DNA from: Gaetbulibacter sp. 4G1
Lineage (GTDB): Bacteria; Bacteroidota; Bacteroidia; Flavobacteriales; Flavobacteriaceae
Length of the DNA: 64,000 nt
Direction of reading: 5' to 3'
NCBI RefSeq assembly: GCF_002741945.1
Contig: NZ_MDVN01000022.1
Span: 372,001-436,000, forward strand
Shown here: piece after piece, positions 34,902 through 45,264 of the stretch
Position numbering within the stretch: the first letter of the stretch is position 1
How the letters are laid out: each line of letters opens with the position of its first letter
Notes under the pieces: model-generated
What the model saw: only the letters and a program-made list of their open reading frames with translations
Told to the model about the DNA's origin: nothing
The model's database searches: none
Program-made: the position numbers and the translations under genes

Positions 34902-36521
34902 TTATGTTTGTTTTTTGTAGTGCTTTAACAAATTATTAGTAGATGAATCATGATTGTTAACATTACTAATGTTAAATTCTTGTAAAATCTTGTTTGCCAA
35001 TTGCTTTCCAAGCTCTACTCCAAACTGATCATAACTAAAGATATTCCAAATAACACCTTGTACGAATATTTTGTGCTCGTACATAGCTATTAACTTTCCT
35101 AAGCTTTCTGGTGTAAGTTTATTAATAAAAATAGTATTAGTTGGTTTATTCCCTTTGAATACTTTAAAAGGAACAATTGATTCGTCAGCTCCTTCTAAAA
35201 CAACTTCGTCTTTTGTTTTACCATTTAAGAGCGCCTCTGTTTGGGCTAAAAAATTTGAAGTTAACTTGTCTTGATGATCTTTATTTCCATGTAGTGATTT
35301 TACAAACCCTATAAAATCTGCTGGAATTAGTTTCGTACCTTGATGTATTAACTGAAAAAATGCATGTTGCGAATTGGTTCCTGGCTCACCCCAAATTAAT
35401 GTTCCTGTTTCGTAATCTATAGGGTTTCCATTTCTATCAACACTTTTCCCATTACTTTCCATAATGCCTTGTTGCAAATAGGTTGCAAATTGATTTAAGT
35501 ATTGTGAATACCCAATAACAGCTTCACTTTCAGCCTTAAAAAAATTATTATACCAAACACTTATTAGTGCTAAAACTACCGGAATATTGGATTTAAAATC
35601 TTCACTCTTAAAATGTTCATCCATTTTATTTGCTCCAGTTAAAAGGCTATCAAAATTATTATACCCTACTGCTAAACTTATAGATAAACCTACTGCACTC
35701 CACAACGAAAAACGACCACCAACCCAGTCCCACATAGGAAATATGTTGTTTACATCTATTCCAAATTTCTTAACACTATCTATATTTGTTGATACAGCCA
35801 CAAAATGTTTTGCAATAGCACCCTCTGTTGCCGATTGTAAAAACCAATTTTTAATTGTATTGGCGTTAGATAATGTTTCTTGTGTTGTAAATGTTTTTGA
35901 AACCACTACAAAAAGTGTTGTTTCTGGATTTAATTTTTTAATTACTTCATTAACATGATCGCCATCTACATTGCTTACAAAATGCGTAGTTAAATGATTT
36001 TTATAATACTGAAGCGATTCAACTACCATAGCTGGTCCTAAATCTGAACCACCAATACCAATATTTACTACATCAGTAAATGGTTTTCCTGTAAACCCTT
36101 TTCTGCCTCCATTTACTATTTCGTTAGTAAAGCTTTGAATTTTTTGCTTTACTTGATGTACTTCTGGCACAACATTAACACCATCAACATAAAATTTAGC
36201 TTCCTTTGGTGCACGCAATGCGGTATGCAAAACTGCTCGTCCTTCGGTTTTATTTATTTTTTCTCCAGAAAATTGACTTTGGATAGCTTCCTTTAAATTA
36301 ACCTCATCAGCTAATTCAAGTAAATACCTAAACGTTTCTTCAGTGATTCTATTTTTTGAAAAGTCAACATAGAAATCATCCCATTTAATTGTGAATTTAT
36401 TTGCTCGCTCACTGTCTTGAGCAAACAAATCTTTCATATGTATATTATTAATTTTATTAAAATGCTCTTGTAGTTTTTCCCAAGAACTTGTTGTTGTTGG
36501 GTTTATATTTGGTAGTGGCAT
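34902..36521 (-). CDS. pgi: Glucose-6-phosphate isomerase
   Basis: A 539-residue cytosolic glycolytic enzyme interconverting glucose-6-phosphate and fructose-6-phosphate. Motifs: [15 protein letters not shown] near residue 151, [25 protein letters not shown], a [15 protein letters not shown] loop and a C-terminal NSHD-like NNHDSSTN stretch. Length is normal. It starts 1 bp after the M23 peptidase stop. Confidence 0.96.
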   Translation of the reverse strand: MPLPNINPTTTSSWEKLQEHFNKINNIHMKDLFAQDSERANKFTIKWDDFYVDFSKNRITEETFRYLLELADEVNLKEAIQSQFSGEKINKTEGRAVLHTALRAPKEAKFYVDGVNVVPEVHQVKQKIQSFTNEIVNGGRKGFTGKPFTDVVNIGIGGSDLGPAMVVESLQYYKNHLTTHFVSNVDGDHVNEVIKKLNPETTLFVVVSKTFTTQETLSNANTIKNWFLQSATEGAIAKHFVAVSTNIDSVKKFGIDVNNIFPMWDWVGGRFSLWSAVGLSISLAVGYNNFDSLLTGANKMDEHFKSEDFKSNIPVVLALISVWYNNFFKAESEAVIGYSQYLNQFATYLQQGIMESNGKSVDRNGNPIDYETGTLIWGEPGTNSQHAFFQLIHQGTKLIPADFIGFVKSLHGNKDHQDKLTSNFLAQTEALLNGKTKDEVVLEGADESIVPFKVFKGNKPTNTIFINKLTPESLGKLIAMYEHKIFVQGVIWNIFSYDQFGVELGKQLANKILQEFNISNVNNHDSSTNNLLKHYKKQT

Positions 36522-36522
36522 G

Positions 36523-37848
36523 TTATGAATTTGCTTGAGTAATTATAGTTTGTTCTGGTTGTTCGTTTTCAAGAACTTCTGGTTCGAACAAAATATTATC
36601 TAATTGATATTTAATTGGTTTAATAAAATCTAAATATTTAAATTTTAATGAATCTGAAATTGGTTTTGCTTCAGGAAGTTTTTGTTTGAAAGGATCAACC
36701 TGCCTTCCGTTTTTCCAAAAACGGTAACATACATGTGGTCCACCTGTATTACCAGTCATTCCTACCCAACCTATTACATCTCCTTGTTTAACAAAATCTC
36801 CAACTTTTGCTTTTCTTTTTTTCATATGAAGATATTGGGTTTCATATGTAGCATTATGCCTTATTTTAACATAATTACCATTACCTCCTCTTCTTCTAGA
36901 TTCTGTAACAGTTCCGTTTGCTGTTGCTCTAATAGGTGTACCTATTGGAGCAGCAAAATCAGTACCTTTATGAGGTCGTACTTTATAACCATAAACCGCT
37001 ATTCTACGACGCAAATTATATCTTGAAGAGATTCTGCTAAATTTAACAGGGGCTTTTAAGAATGCGCGACGTAAATTTTTAGCTTCTTCACTAAAATAGT
37101 CTACTATACCTTTGTCTTCATCTGTTTCAAATTCAAAAGCGTAAAAAGGCTCCTTATTATGTTCAAAATATGCTGCTTTAACTTTGTGTATTCCTGCATA
37201 GATACTATCATCAATATATTTATCAAAGTAAATAACTTTAAATCGATCTCCTTTTTGCAAACGTCTAAAATCTATAGTCCATGCATAAATTTCATCAGCT
37301 AATTTATTGGTTAATACTGCGCTGACACCTTTTTTATCAAGGGTTTCAGAAATACTGCTTGTAATAACTCCAGTTACTGATTTCTCAACATAAGTAATGG
37401 GTTTTTTACTTTTGAAAGCATGAATGGAATCTTTAAAATTAATAACCACATACTCCTCTTTTGTAGGCTGATAAATAAAGCTTTCTGGCAATTCTAATGA
37501 ATCTTTAGAAAATAAAAGCGTATATGGTTTACCTTGTTGAAAAAATCTAGCAATATTGTAGGTTTCCTTAGTTTTTTCAGCAATATGGAATATTTTAGGA
37601 TAACCTATTTTATTTTGTTCTAAAATTTGCCCAAAACTCTCTCCCGCTTTTACTGTATCCCTTTTTACAATATAGTCGCTCAATTTAAACCCAAATTCGA
37701 AAACCTCTTGAGGTTTTTCTACTACAGCAATTTCTTCTTCTAAAATTGGTGGGGCTGGTTTATCTTTTTTGCAAGCAATAACCATTATTGCTAAAACTAA
37801 CAGAATTAAATATTTGTTCCCCATTCTTGTATTTCTTTTTCTGTCCAT
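36523..37848 (-). CDS. M23-type peptidoglycan peptidase lipoprotein with altered zinc motif
   Basis: A 441-residue protein. An alternative ATG at 37824 (residue 9) would reduce the overlap with kynA from 43 to 19 bp. The lipobox IMVIAC precedes KKDKPAPP. Residues about 60-250 are OapA/LysM-like and leader domains. The M23 domain (about 270-400) has HKGTDF with the expected His and Asp, and a YLHM segment. The usual HxH is PHVCYR here, so the second His is Cys. Activity on cell-wall cross-links is therefore uncertain. Confidence 0.88.
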   Translation of the reverse strand: MDRKRNTRMGNKYLILLVLAIMVIACKKDKPAPPILEEEIAVVEKPQEVFEFGFKLSDYIVKRDTVKAGESFGQILEQNKIGYPKIFHIAEKTKETYNIARFFQQGKPYTLLFSKDSLELPESFIYQPTKEEYVVINFKDSIHAFKSKKPITYVEKSVTGVITSSISETLDKKGVSAVLTNKLADEIYAWTIDFRRLQKGDRFKVIYFDKYIDDSIYAGIHKVKAAYFEHNKEPFYAFEFETDEDKGIVDYFSEEAKNLRRAFLKAPVKFSRISSRYNLRRRIAVYGYKVRPHKGTDFAAPIGTPIRATANGTVTESRRRGGNGNYVKIRHNATYETQYLHMKKRKAKVGDFVKQGDVIGWVGMTGNTGGPHVCYRFWKNGRQVDPFKQKLPEAKPISDSLKFKYLDFIKPIKYQLDNILFEPEVLENEQPEQTIITQANS

Positions 37849-38723
37849 AAATCTGGAAAAAATATTCTTTTTTGATATTTAGGAAGCATGTATTTTTGCC
37901 AATCACTTCCTCCGGTGGCTTCTCCGTCGCCATCTTTCCCTAAAATATAATGTGTGGCGGCATTATAGTGAGCCATGACCCATTTTATATTTACAGTATA
38001 ATCAAAATGACGCATTGCCTTAACCAAGTCTTCATCTTTTTGATCAGCCTTAGGTAACTCTTTAAATCTTGACCATAAATTTTTAGTGTTATATACTTTC
38101 ATAAAAGTAATAAACTCTTCCTTATAACGGTTTTCAAAATTTGTAAGAAGAATTGATTTTTTACCTGTCTTATAGTCTTTTCCTGCAGCTTGCCAATATA
38201 AATGCTCGAATGCATGCTCAAAAGGTGTATTTCTATCTATATTATCTCTAAACCTAACATCAATTAAGTTAATAAGTTCTGTTGAAGCGAACTCGATTAA
38301 TCTGTATTGAGCACTTTGAAATCCGCTAGCTGGGGTAAGTGTATGCCTAAACTTATTATACTGCTCAACATCCATTCCTTCCCTCATAATATTAAAAGAG
38401 GTTGTAAGCATATCAAAATAACGACTTACACGCATTATTTTATCCTCAAAAAAAGCAGCGTTCAGATTATCGCATTCAGCGACCTGCTTGATTTCCCAAA
38501 GAATCATTTTAAAAATGAGTTCATTAATTTGATGGTATCCAATAAATACCATCTCATCTGGCAATGTCGTTCTTTGTATTTGTAAATTCAACAAGGCATC
38601 TGTATGAATATAATCCCAATAGGTAATGGGCTTACTATGAAGTAGCCCTTCTAAATGAACATCTAAATCCTGATTTATTGCCTTGTATTTTTCTTTAAGT
38701 TGGTTGGTTATTTTTGTACTCAA
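37806..38723 (-). CDS. kynA: Tryptophan 2,3-dioxygenase
   Basis: A 305-residue heme enzyme that opens the indole ring of tryptophan to N-formylkynurenine, the first step of the kynurenine pathway. Conserved stretches include YWDYIHTDALLNLQ, FIGYHQINELIFK, LTPASGFQSAQYRLIE and the C-terminal GGSDWQKYMLP. The YHQxxEL histidine lies in the substrate pocket. It is in an operon with the DUF3108 gene upstream and the M23 gene downstream. The functional link between them is not obvious. Confidence 0.94.
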   Translation of the reverse strand: MSTKITNQLKEKYKAINQDLDVHLEGLLHSKPITYWDYIHTDALLNLQIQRTTLPDEMVFIGYHQINELIFKMILWEIKQVAECDNLNAAFFEDKIMRVSRYFDMLTTSFNIMREGMDVEQYNKFRHTLTPASGFQSAQYRLIEFASTELINLIDVRFRDNIDRNTPFEHAFEHLYWQAAGKDYKTGKKSILLTNFENRYKEEFITFMKVYNTKNLWSRFKELPKADQKDEDLVKAMRHFDYTVNIKWVMAHYNAATHYILGKDGDGEATGGSDWQKYMLPKYQKRIFFPDLWTEKEIQEWGTNI

Positions 38724-38730
38724 AATTTCT

Positions 38731-39516
38731 TTAATTTTCTACAACTATTCTGAAAGGGTGTTTTAATCCTTTATAAGCTTCAAGGTCTGCTCTTAAGGAG
38801 CCTACAGCCAAATCTGCTTTAATACGCAAAGGTACTTTATTTTTGTCTTTTGACACCCAAAGCGTTAAGCTTTCTTCTTCTTTAAAAACACGGCCTGCCA
38901 ATACATATGGTCTAAATATTAAGGCTTCAACTTTTTGCCCATTTTCCATTTTAATAATCTCTTCGCCTAGGTATTGTAGTTTAAATCCATAATTTTCTTC
39001 ATCAAAAAACATATCAACTTTAAACTCATCTCCAACTTTTAACTTAGTTATATCAATGCTATTACGTAAATAATAATATGTTGACACCATATCCTGAATA
39101 TTAGGCTTAGTATCTATAGTCTTTTTGGTTTTATGCTTCTTATTATTAACATGAGCTTTATTGTTTTCTTGGTCAAACTCTATTTCAATATCTTTTTTAT
39201 GCCCACCTTCGTCTATATTTCTAACAAACTTGTAGGGCATAATCGTTTTTTTGTCAAAATAGCTTTCGTATCTATCCTTAACTTTAAAAAACCATTTTAT
39301 CATACCTGTAGTCCAGCCTTTGCCAACTACATGGAAAACTTCTTTGTTATTTAATTTTGCATCTTTAACAGTAAGTGTAGCGTTTCCTGCTTTTAAAAAG
39401 CCACTATAACTCATTTTGAATTTAAACCATTCTCCATCGCCAAATGCAGGTTCTTGCTGAGAAAAAGAAGCTTGCATTACGCCTAATGTTATTAATATAA
39501 GTAGTAATTTATTCAT
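38731..39516 (-). CDS. DUF3108 exported protein
   Basis: A 261-residue protein with a signal peptide ending ASFSQQ. The body is beta-rich and has the DUF3108 pattern (FGDGEWFKFKMSYSGFLKAG, VGKGWTTGM, VSTYYYLRNSIDI, WVSKDKNKVPLRIKADLAVG). This family is periplasmic or outer-membrane associated, with no defined activity. It is 7 bp upstream of kynA and likely heads the operon. A TATTTTTG box at 39594-39601 on the minus strand is a candidate promoter. Confidence 0.85.
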   Translation of the reverse strand: MNKLLLILITLGVMQASFSQQEPAFGDGEWFKFKMSYSGFLKAGNATLTVKDAKLNNKEVFHVVGKGWTTGMIKWFFKVKDRYESYFDKKTIMPYKFVRNIDEGGHKKDIEIEFDQENNKAHVNNKKHKTKKTIDTKPNIQDMVSTYYYLRNSIDITKLKVGDEFKVDMFFDEENYGFKLQYLGEEIIKMENGQKVEALIFRPYVLAGRVFKEEESLTLWVSKDKNKVPLRIKADLAVGSLRADLEAYKGLKHPFRIVVEN

Positions 39517-39667
39517 GCTTTATTGGGTAATTGATAATGTAACTCTTTGGGCTAACATTTATTGTTGTACGCAAGAAATTACAATTACTGTTCCAAAAAT
39601 ATAAAAAATCTTTATACAGCCCCTTTATTATAAGAAGTTCTTAACGTTTATTTGTTACAGAAAAACA

Positions 39668-39699
39668 AAAAACTCCATCAAAAAAATGATGGAGTTTTT
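39668..39699 (-). terminator. Terminator after hppD
   Basis: 13-bp stem AAAAACTCCATCA/TGATGGAGTTTTT with a six-A loop, 44 bp beyond the hppD stop. Confidence 0.85.
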
Positions 39700-39742
39700 A
39701 AAATGTTTTAAATTCCTGTCTTTAATGGAATATAAATTTCTA

Positions 39743-40903
39743 CTAGAGTGTCCCTCTATTGGCTTGTTCTCTTTCAATAGACTCAAAAAGCGCTTTAAAG
39801 TTTCCAGCTCCAAAACCTCTTGCTCCCATACGCTGTATAATTTCAAAGAATAGCGTTGGTCTGTCTTCCACAGGTTTTGTAAATATTTGAAGTAGATACC
39901 CTTCTTCATCAGCATCAATCATAATACCTAAGCTTTTTAAAGTTTCTATATCTTCACGTAATTCATGGCTATATTCATCTAACCTACCTGGAACAGCTTT
40001 ATAATATTCTTCAGGTGGTGTAGATAAAAACTCAATTCCTCTAGCTCTTAATTGAGATACGGTGTTTATAATATCATCTGTAGCTACAGCTATGTGTTGT
40101 ACTCCAGGGCCTTCATAAAAATCTAAATACTCTTCTATTTGAGATTTCTTTTTGCCTTCTGCTGGTTCATTTATTGGGAATTTTATGCGTCCGTTACCGT
40201 TACTCATTACTTTACTCATTAACGCTGAATATTCAGTATGAATTTGTGTGTCATCAAACGATAAAAAGTTTTCGAAGCCCATAACGTCTTCATACCATTT
40301 TACCCATTGATTCATTTCTCCCCATCCTACATTACCTACCATATGGTCTATAAATTTTAGACCTACTGGTGTTGGGTTATAGTCTGAATTCCAAGTTTTA
40401 TAGCCTGGTAAAAATACACCACTATAGTTTTTGCGTTCTACAAAAATATGAACCGTTTCTCCATAAGTGTGTATTCCAGCTCTAACAACTTCTCCATGCT
40501 CGTCTTTTTCCACTTGAGGTTCCATAAACGATTTTGCTCCTCGACTGGTTGTTTCTTGATATGCTTTTGTCGCATCTTCTACCCAAAGCGCCACTACTTT
40601 AACACCATCGCCGTGTTTTACTAAATGCTCATTTATTGGCGAGCTACTATTTAATGGTGTTGTTAACACTAAACGTATTTTATCTTGTTTTAAAACATAA
40701 CTAGCACGGTCTTTAACACCAGTTTCTAAACCTGCATAGGCTAATGATTGAAACCCAAATGCTGTTTTATAAAAATGTGCTGCTTGTTTTGCATTACCTA
40801 CATAAAACTCTATGTAATCTGTTCCTAAAAGCGGTAAAAAGTCTTGTGCGCCTTCAAATATTTTTTCTAAACCGTAGTTTACTGATTTTATTTCTTTACT
40901 CAT
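39743..40903 (-). CDS. hppD: 4-hydroxyphenylpyruvate dioxygenase
   Basis: A 386-residue non-heme iron enzyme of the vicinal-oxygen-chelate fold. It turns 4-hydroxyphenylpyruvate into homogentisate in tyrosine breakdown. Recognised segments: FYKTAFGFQSLAYAG, FIDHMVGNV (iron His), GPGVQHIAVATDDI (iron His), LQIFTKPVEDRPTLFFEIIQR (iron Glu) and the C-terminal GARGFGAGNFKALFESIE. It follows hmgA on the same strand, with a structured element in the 147-bp gap. Confidence 0.96.
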   Translation of the reverse strand: MSKEIKSVNYGLEKIFEGAQDFLPLLGTDYIEFYVGNAKQAAHFYKTAFGFQSLAYAGLETGVKDRASYVLKQDKIRLVLTTPLNSSSPINEHLVKHGDGVKVVALWVEDATKAYQETTSRGAKSFMEPQVEKDEHGEVVRAGIHTYGETVHIFVERKNYSGVFLPGYKTWNSDYNPTPVGLKFIDHMVGNVGWGEMNQWVKWYEDVMGFENFLSFDDTQIHTEYSALMSKVMSNGNGRIKFPINEPAEGKKKSQIEEYLDFYEGPGVQHIAVATDDIINTVSQLRARGIEFLSTPPEEYYKAVPGRLDEYSHELREDIETLKSLGIMIDADEEGYLLQIFTKPVEDRPTLFFEIIQRMGARGFGAGNFKALFESIEREQANRGTL

Positions 40904-40973
40904 TTTCTTAAAATTTATTTGTTGATGAGTTTAATTTTTTATTTATAAGTTTAAAACTTAACTCTTGTTTTTT

Positions 40974-41041
40974 AGCCCTGATTGAAACGACATCCTTTTG
41001 CTTTTTTGCAAAAGATATAGTGAAAAGCAGGAAATAGCTTC
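40974..41041 (-). repeat. Structured intergenic element, copy 2 (hmgA/hppD gap)
   Basis: A 68-nt copy of the element at 14434-14504, read on the minus strand from GAAGCTATTTCC to ATCAGGGCT. The apical hairpin is shorter and has a GC step (TTTTGC/GCAAAA). Stem changes relative to copy 1 are compensatory. It is oriented with transcription of hmgA and hppD. Confidence 0.7.
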
Positions 41042-41050
41042 TAACAAAAA

Positions 41051-42208
41051 TTATTCTAGCCAAGATTTATGATAACTATCATCGGCTATTTTCATAGCTT
41101 CTTCAGTAACCATTAAAGGCTTAAAAGTATCAACCATAACAGCCAATTCGTCGGTTTTAGTTTTTCCAATACTACGTTCTGCTGCTCCTGGGTGTGGCCC
41201 GTGTGGAATACCTGCTGGATGCAGAGAAATATGTCCTGCATCTATATCGTTTCTACTCATAAAATCACCATCTACATAATACAATACTTCATCACTATCA
41301 ATATTACTATGATTATATGGTGCTGGAATAGATTGCGGATGATAATCATACATCCTAGGCACAAAACTACATACTACAAAAGCATCGGTTTCAAAGGTTT
41401 GGTGTACTGGTGGCGGTTGATGAATACGACCTGTTATAGGCTCAAAATCGTGAATTGAAAAAGCATACGGATAGTTATACCCATCATAACCAATTACATC
41501 GAATGGGTGAGATGCATAAACCATTTCTATAATATCATCTTGCTTTTTTACTTTAATTAGAAATTCTCCTGATTCGTTATAGGTTTCTAATTCTTGAGGT
41601 TGGCGAATATCTCGTTCGCAAAATGGTGAATGCTCTAATAGTTGCCCAAACCAATTTCGGTAACGTTTTGGGGTGTAAATTGGGCGGCGAGATTCTACTA
41701 TAAAAAGTCTGTTATCTTCAGTATCAAAATCTATTTTATAAATAATTCCTCTTGGAACTAAAAGATAATCTCCGTACTTAAAATCAAGATTCCCTAACAT
41801 GGTACGTAGCTTCCCCGTTCCTTTATGAATAAAAATAAGCTCGTCGGCGTCCGTATTTTTATAGAAATAATTCTCTGTTGACTGTTTAGGCGCTGCCAAT
41901 ATTATAGCACAATCGCTGTTTATTAATACTGTTTTTCGGCTTTCTAAAAAATCGTTTTCAGGTTTTACTTGAAACCCTTTTAAACGGTATGATTTTAAAT
42001 TGTTTTTTAATGCAATTTTAGGTGCAACACTGTATTGCTTTTTTATTTCTTTTACTTGTGTTGGACGCTGTTCGTGATAACTGTTTGTTGACATCCCATC
42101 AAACCCAATGGTGCCAAACAATTGCTCGTAATACAAGCTCCCGTCTGGTTTTCTAAATTGAATATGACGTTTATGCGGAATATTTCCTAATTTATGATAA
42201 AAAGGCAT
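41051..42208 (-). CDS. hmgA: Homogentisate 1,2-dioxygenase
   Basis: A 385-residue cupin-type iron dioxygenase that opens homogentisate to maleylacetoacetate, the step after HppD. Features: MPFYHKLGNIPHKRHIQFRK-type start, FIHKGTGKLRTMLG, SPFCERDIRQP, DGYNYPYAFSI, PPVHQTFE (His ligand) and SLHPAGIPHGPHPG (His ligands). Length fits the bacterial HmgA form found in Bacteroidetes. The later step genes are not in the window. Confidence 0.94.
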   Translation of the reverse strand: MPFYHKLGNIPHKRHIQFRKPDGSLYYEQLFGTIGFDGMSTNSYHEQRPTQVKEIKKQYSVAPKIALKNNLKSYRLKGFQVKPENDFLESRKTVLINSDCAIILAAPKQSTENYFYKNTDADELIFIHKGTGKLRTMLGNLDFKYGDYLLVPRGIIYKIDFDTEDNRLFIVESRRPIYTPKRYRNWFGQLLEHSPFCERDIRQPQELETYNESGEFLIKVKKQDDIIEMVYASHPFDVIGYDGYNYPYAFSIHDFEPITGRIHQPPPVHQTFETDAFVVCSFVPRMYDYHPQSIPAPYNHSNIDSDEVLYYVDGDFMSRNDIDAGHISLHPAGIPHGPHPGAAERSIGKTKTDELAVMVDTFKPLMVTEEAMKIADDSYHKSWLE

Positions 42209-42298
42209 TTTCTTTAAAATTAAAAAGTTAATAATTAAAAGCTAGAAGCGCAATGCTTTAAACTTTAAAAAGTTACATAAAGATACAATAATGCCAGC

Positions 42299-42364
42299 TC
42301 ACTCAGGATTTCTCTTGATGAGATAGTGTAGAAATGATAATAAGTCTTTCCAAAAAGGTTTCAT
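42299..42364 (-). CDS. Possible 21-aa micro-ORF
   Basis: ATG at 42364 to TGA at 42299. The product begins MKPFWKDLLSFLHYL and ends IKRNPE, an amphipathic cationic peptide. It sits in the 200-bp gap between the patatin gene and hmgA, on the same strand as both. There is no homology evidence, and such short frames occur by chance. Confidence 0.25.
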   Translation of the reverse strand: MKPFWKDLLSFLHYLIKRNPE

Positions 42365-42408
42365 ATCGTTACAAATATCGTTAAAATTAACGACTTTTAA
42401 AAACGTGC

Positions 42409-44646
42409 TTAAAACCAAAAACCTACATTAAAAAACCAAACACTTTGTTTTTGTTCTGGCGAATAACTAAACTTGCCTTGAATTGGTCCAATGAAAGTGT
42501 CAATGGCATAACCCAAAGCATATCCACGATAATCAGGAAGCGTAAACCACTCACCGCTTTCAAAAATATCATCATCTACATTTGCCCAATTTGCTTCAGC
42601 GGTAATATGATGGTTTTTAAATACTTCGTAATCTGCACTAAAAGATGCTTTAACATAACTATTCCCAACAAGGGATATAAAATCGTACCCTAAAAATGGA
42701 ATAAAGTTGTTTATTAAATTATTACCATATCCTCCAAGTGCAAAATCTAAAGCTTGTGTAGATTTATCGCCTAATTTGAACCCTCCGCTTGCTTTTAAAT
42801 TAAAGGCTAGATTATCAGAAAGGCTAAACGCATACCCTAAATCTGCTTTAGCTATAGAAAAGTCTTCAAAATCTGTATTAAAGCTTGACGATAATAAATA
42901 CATATGTAAATCACCATTAAAATACACTCCTCGTTTTGGAAAATACTTATTATCATAAGTATCTAACTTTAAATTTCCAAAAACACTAAAATAGTCTGTG
43001 TTTTCAAATACAGATTCGTTGTTGTTTGTGGTTATCGTTTCAGATTTTACCTCAAGTCGTTTATGTTCTGCTCCAACACTAAATGCAAAGTCTTTTTTAA
43101 ACAACGTTTGCAAATAAAACTGGTTGGTTTGATCATGAAGTTCAACATCAATTTTGTTTAATCCGGTCATTATGATTTGATCATCATCAAAAAACAATTC
43201 TGCATTAATGTTTTTATGAAACTGATTTAATCTTGACCGAATACCAATACTCCAATAAAAACCTTTATCAATTAAATACTCAAAATTGTAGCGTACATTA
43301 TCTCCAAAAACCAAATCTAATGATGCTATATCGTTATCAAAAAGAAATCTCTTTTTTGTTACATTAACTAGTGCTGCACTTTTGTATAAGCCATCATAAT
43401 GCAATCCTAATTTTAAAAATGTAGTAATATCTGTTTCCTTAACAGTAGCCTCCAAATCATAACCATCACTATATTGAGATTTGTTAAACTTATATTGAAA
43501 CGAATCAAAGTTATTGGTTGCTACTAAATTGTTAACGCCTTTGTAAAAATCTTTAAAATCAATATTTTCATTCAATTTCAATCTAAGTTTCCCTAAAACA
43601 TAGGCACGGGTGTATTTCTTATTTCCGCTTAGGTTAACCGAATTAATTCTAATGGAATCTTGAGTATGTAAATTTATTTTAAACTTAGGCTTGTCCTTAT
43701 CATATTTAGATAAATCTTTTAAAGCATAAGCTTTTAATTTTGCTGCCGTTTCTCCTCGCTTTATAATCTTTTCGCCTTCGCTAAAAGACACTACCGTAAA
43801 ATCTGTAATATCTGGCTTTATATAAATGTCGGTTTTTTTAGACTTTAGTTTCATATCCTTAATCGTCCTAAAGTTGTTGATTTGCAGCAAAACTTCAGGC
43901 GCAGAGGTCAATTCTTCTCTATTGGCTAACCCATCTTGAACGTCAACACCAATAATAATGTCCATCCCTTTTGCTTTGAGTTCATCAATAGGATAATTAT
44001 TTGCAACCCCTCCATCAATTAGTATTTGGCCATTTATTTCAACGGGTTGAAATAACGACGGAAAAGCTCCGCTTGCCATTACAGATTGTGTTAAATTGCC
44101 TTTATCTAGCATCACCGCTTTGCCAGTTTCTATATTAGTACCAATACAAAAAAAAGGAATAGGTAACTTACTAAAATCTTCAATATCGCTAACATGCAAT
44201 GTTAATTTGGATAGTAAACTATAAGTGTTTTGACCTCTTGAAAGTGCCGACGGTAATTTAATTTTTAGTTTATCAAAAGGCAATGTTAATGCATATTTTT
44301 CGGAGTTATTGCGTTCATAAAATGCTTTGGACGACCGTGGTAAATCATCACTTATAATTTTATCAAAATCTACTTTTTTAAAGATGGAATCTAATTGATT
44401 TCCTGTGTAACCTGATGCGTATAACGACCCTATAATAGCACCCATACTTGTGCCGGCAATATAATCGACCTTAACACCTAAGCTATCAATAATTTTAAGC
44501 ACACCAATATGTGCGAGTCCTTTTGCGCCTCCACCACTTAACACTAAACCAACTTTTACATCATGTTTTTTGGTATCCTCATTTTGCGCTTTCGCGGAAA
44601 GTGAAGCGATTAAGAATAGGGTTAATATGATTGCTTTTTTGTTCAA
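42409..44646 (-). CDS. Patatin-like phospholipase fused to a POTRA/beta-barrel module
   Basis: A 745-residue outer-membrane protein. A signal peptide (ASLSAKA) precedes a patatin domain (about residues 30-235) with the oxyanion LSGGGAKG, nucleophile GTSMG and catalytic Asp in DGGVANNYP. A POTRA-like segment (about 325-405, SIRINSVNLSGNKKYTRAYV) and a C-terminal Omp85-type barrel ending VWFFNVGFWF follow. The architecture resembles PlpD-type (type Vd) proteins, where the barrel displays or secretes the lipase. Activity on phospholipids is expected. Confidence 0.9.
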   Translation of the reverse strand: MNKKAIILTLFLIASLSAKAQNEDTKKHDVKVGLVLSGGGAKGLAHIGVLKIIDSLGVKVDYIAGTSMGAIIGSLYASGYTGNQLDSIFKKVDFDKIISDDLPRSSKAFYERNNSEKYALTLPFDKLKIKLPSALSRGQNTYSLLSKLTLHVSDIEDFSKLPIPFFCIGTNIETGKAVMLDKGNLTQSVMASGAFPSLFQPVEINGQILIDGGVANNYPIDELKAKGMDIIIGVDVQDGLANREELTSAPEVLLQINNFRTIKDMKLKSKKTDIYIKPDITDFTVVSFSEGEKIIKRGETAAKLKAYALKDLSKYDKDKPKFKINLHTQDSIRINSVNLSGNKKYTRAYVLGKLRLKLNENIDFKDFYKGVNNLVATNNFDSFQYKFNKSQYSDGYDLEATVKETDITTFLKLGLHYDGLYKSAALVNVTKKRFLFDNDIASLDLVFGDNVRYNFEYLIDKGFYWSIGIRSRLNQFHKNINAELFFDDDQIIMTGLNKIDVELHDQTNQFYLQTLFKKDFAFSVGAEHKRLEVKSETITTNNNESVFENTDYFSVFGNLKLDTYDNKYFPKRGVYFNGDLHMYLLSSSFNTDFEDFSIAKADLGYAFSLSDNLAFNLKASGGFKLGDKSTQALDFALGGYGNNLINNFIPFLGYDFISLVGNSYVKASFSADYEVFKNHHITAEANWANVDDDIFESGEWFTLPDYRGYALGYAIDTFIGPIQGKFSYSPEQKQSVWFFNVGFWF

Positions 44647-44655
44647 TGATTGTTT

Positions 44656-45243
44656 TTATATGATATTAGAAATTGTGATTTTTTTATCAAAAACTATTTT
44701 ATTTTCTGTTTTTAATTCTTTTACCTTAAAAGTCAAAACTGTATTCTCATTTTTATTTTTAAGTGAAATAAATTCTAAATTTTTATTTGAATGGTATTTT
44801 CTTTTCTCTCGGTCTTTTTTTAAAACAATTCTAAACGAGCTTTCTAAAGAATTATAATGAAAGCCTCGAAATTCTGCATTAGGAGTTTTAAAAGGAAAAA
44901 AGAATAAAATGTCTGATGTAACTATCAAATGAGCTTTATTAAAATCAAAATGAATTCTATCCACTCTGTTCGGAGAAATAATCATCTTAAAAATTGTAGA
45001 TGTAGTTATTTTTTCACTAATATTTGTACATTTCAAATCTGGATGAAAATTCAGAATTTTATTTTCAATAATTTTAAATTGTTTATTCCATTCTTTTTTA
45101 ATTTGAAAATTAAACATTCCAAAAAAAATCAATTGAAAAAAAGCAGAAATATTGTTAAAAAAACCTCTAGAATTCTCACGACTCTTAAATTCTAATTTAA
45201 GAAACTCGATTAAAGATTGATTTTCAAAATACTGATTTTTCAT
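44656..45243 (-). CDS. Hypothetical protein, 195 aa
   Basis: I do not recognise this protein. One hydrophobic stretch near residues 30-45 (NISAFFQLIFFGMF) could be a membrane anchor. The remainder is basic, with beta-like strands (IFKMIISPNRVDRIHFDF, HLIVTSDILFFFPF). It is rich in Phe, Lys and Asn, with lower G+C than its neighbours. It lies between uvrC and the patatin gene, on the same strand as both, 9 bp from the patatin start. Confidence 0.6.
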   Translation of the reverse strand: MKNQYFENQSLIEFLKLEFKSRENSRGFFNNISAFFQLIFFGMFNFQIKKEWNKQFKIIENKILNFHPDLKCTNISEKITTSTIFKMIISPNRVDRIHFDFNKAHLIVTSDILFFFPFKTPNAEFRGFHYNSLESSFRIVLKKDREKRKYHSNKNLEFISLKNKNENTVLTFKVKELKTENKIVFDKKITISNII

Positions 45244-45264
45244 ATATCTTCTACTAAAGTAAAT

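Noticed and set aside
39655-39918. 87-residue frame at the hppD 3' end
   Set aside because: It overlaps hppD in another frame and runs through the terminator hairpin.
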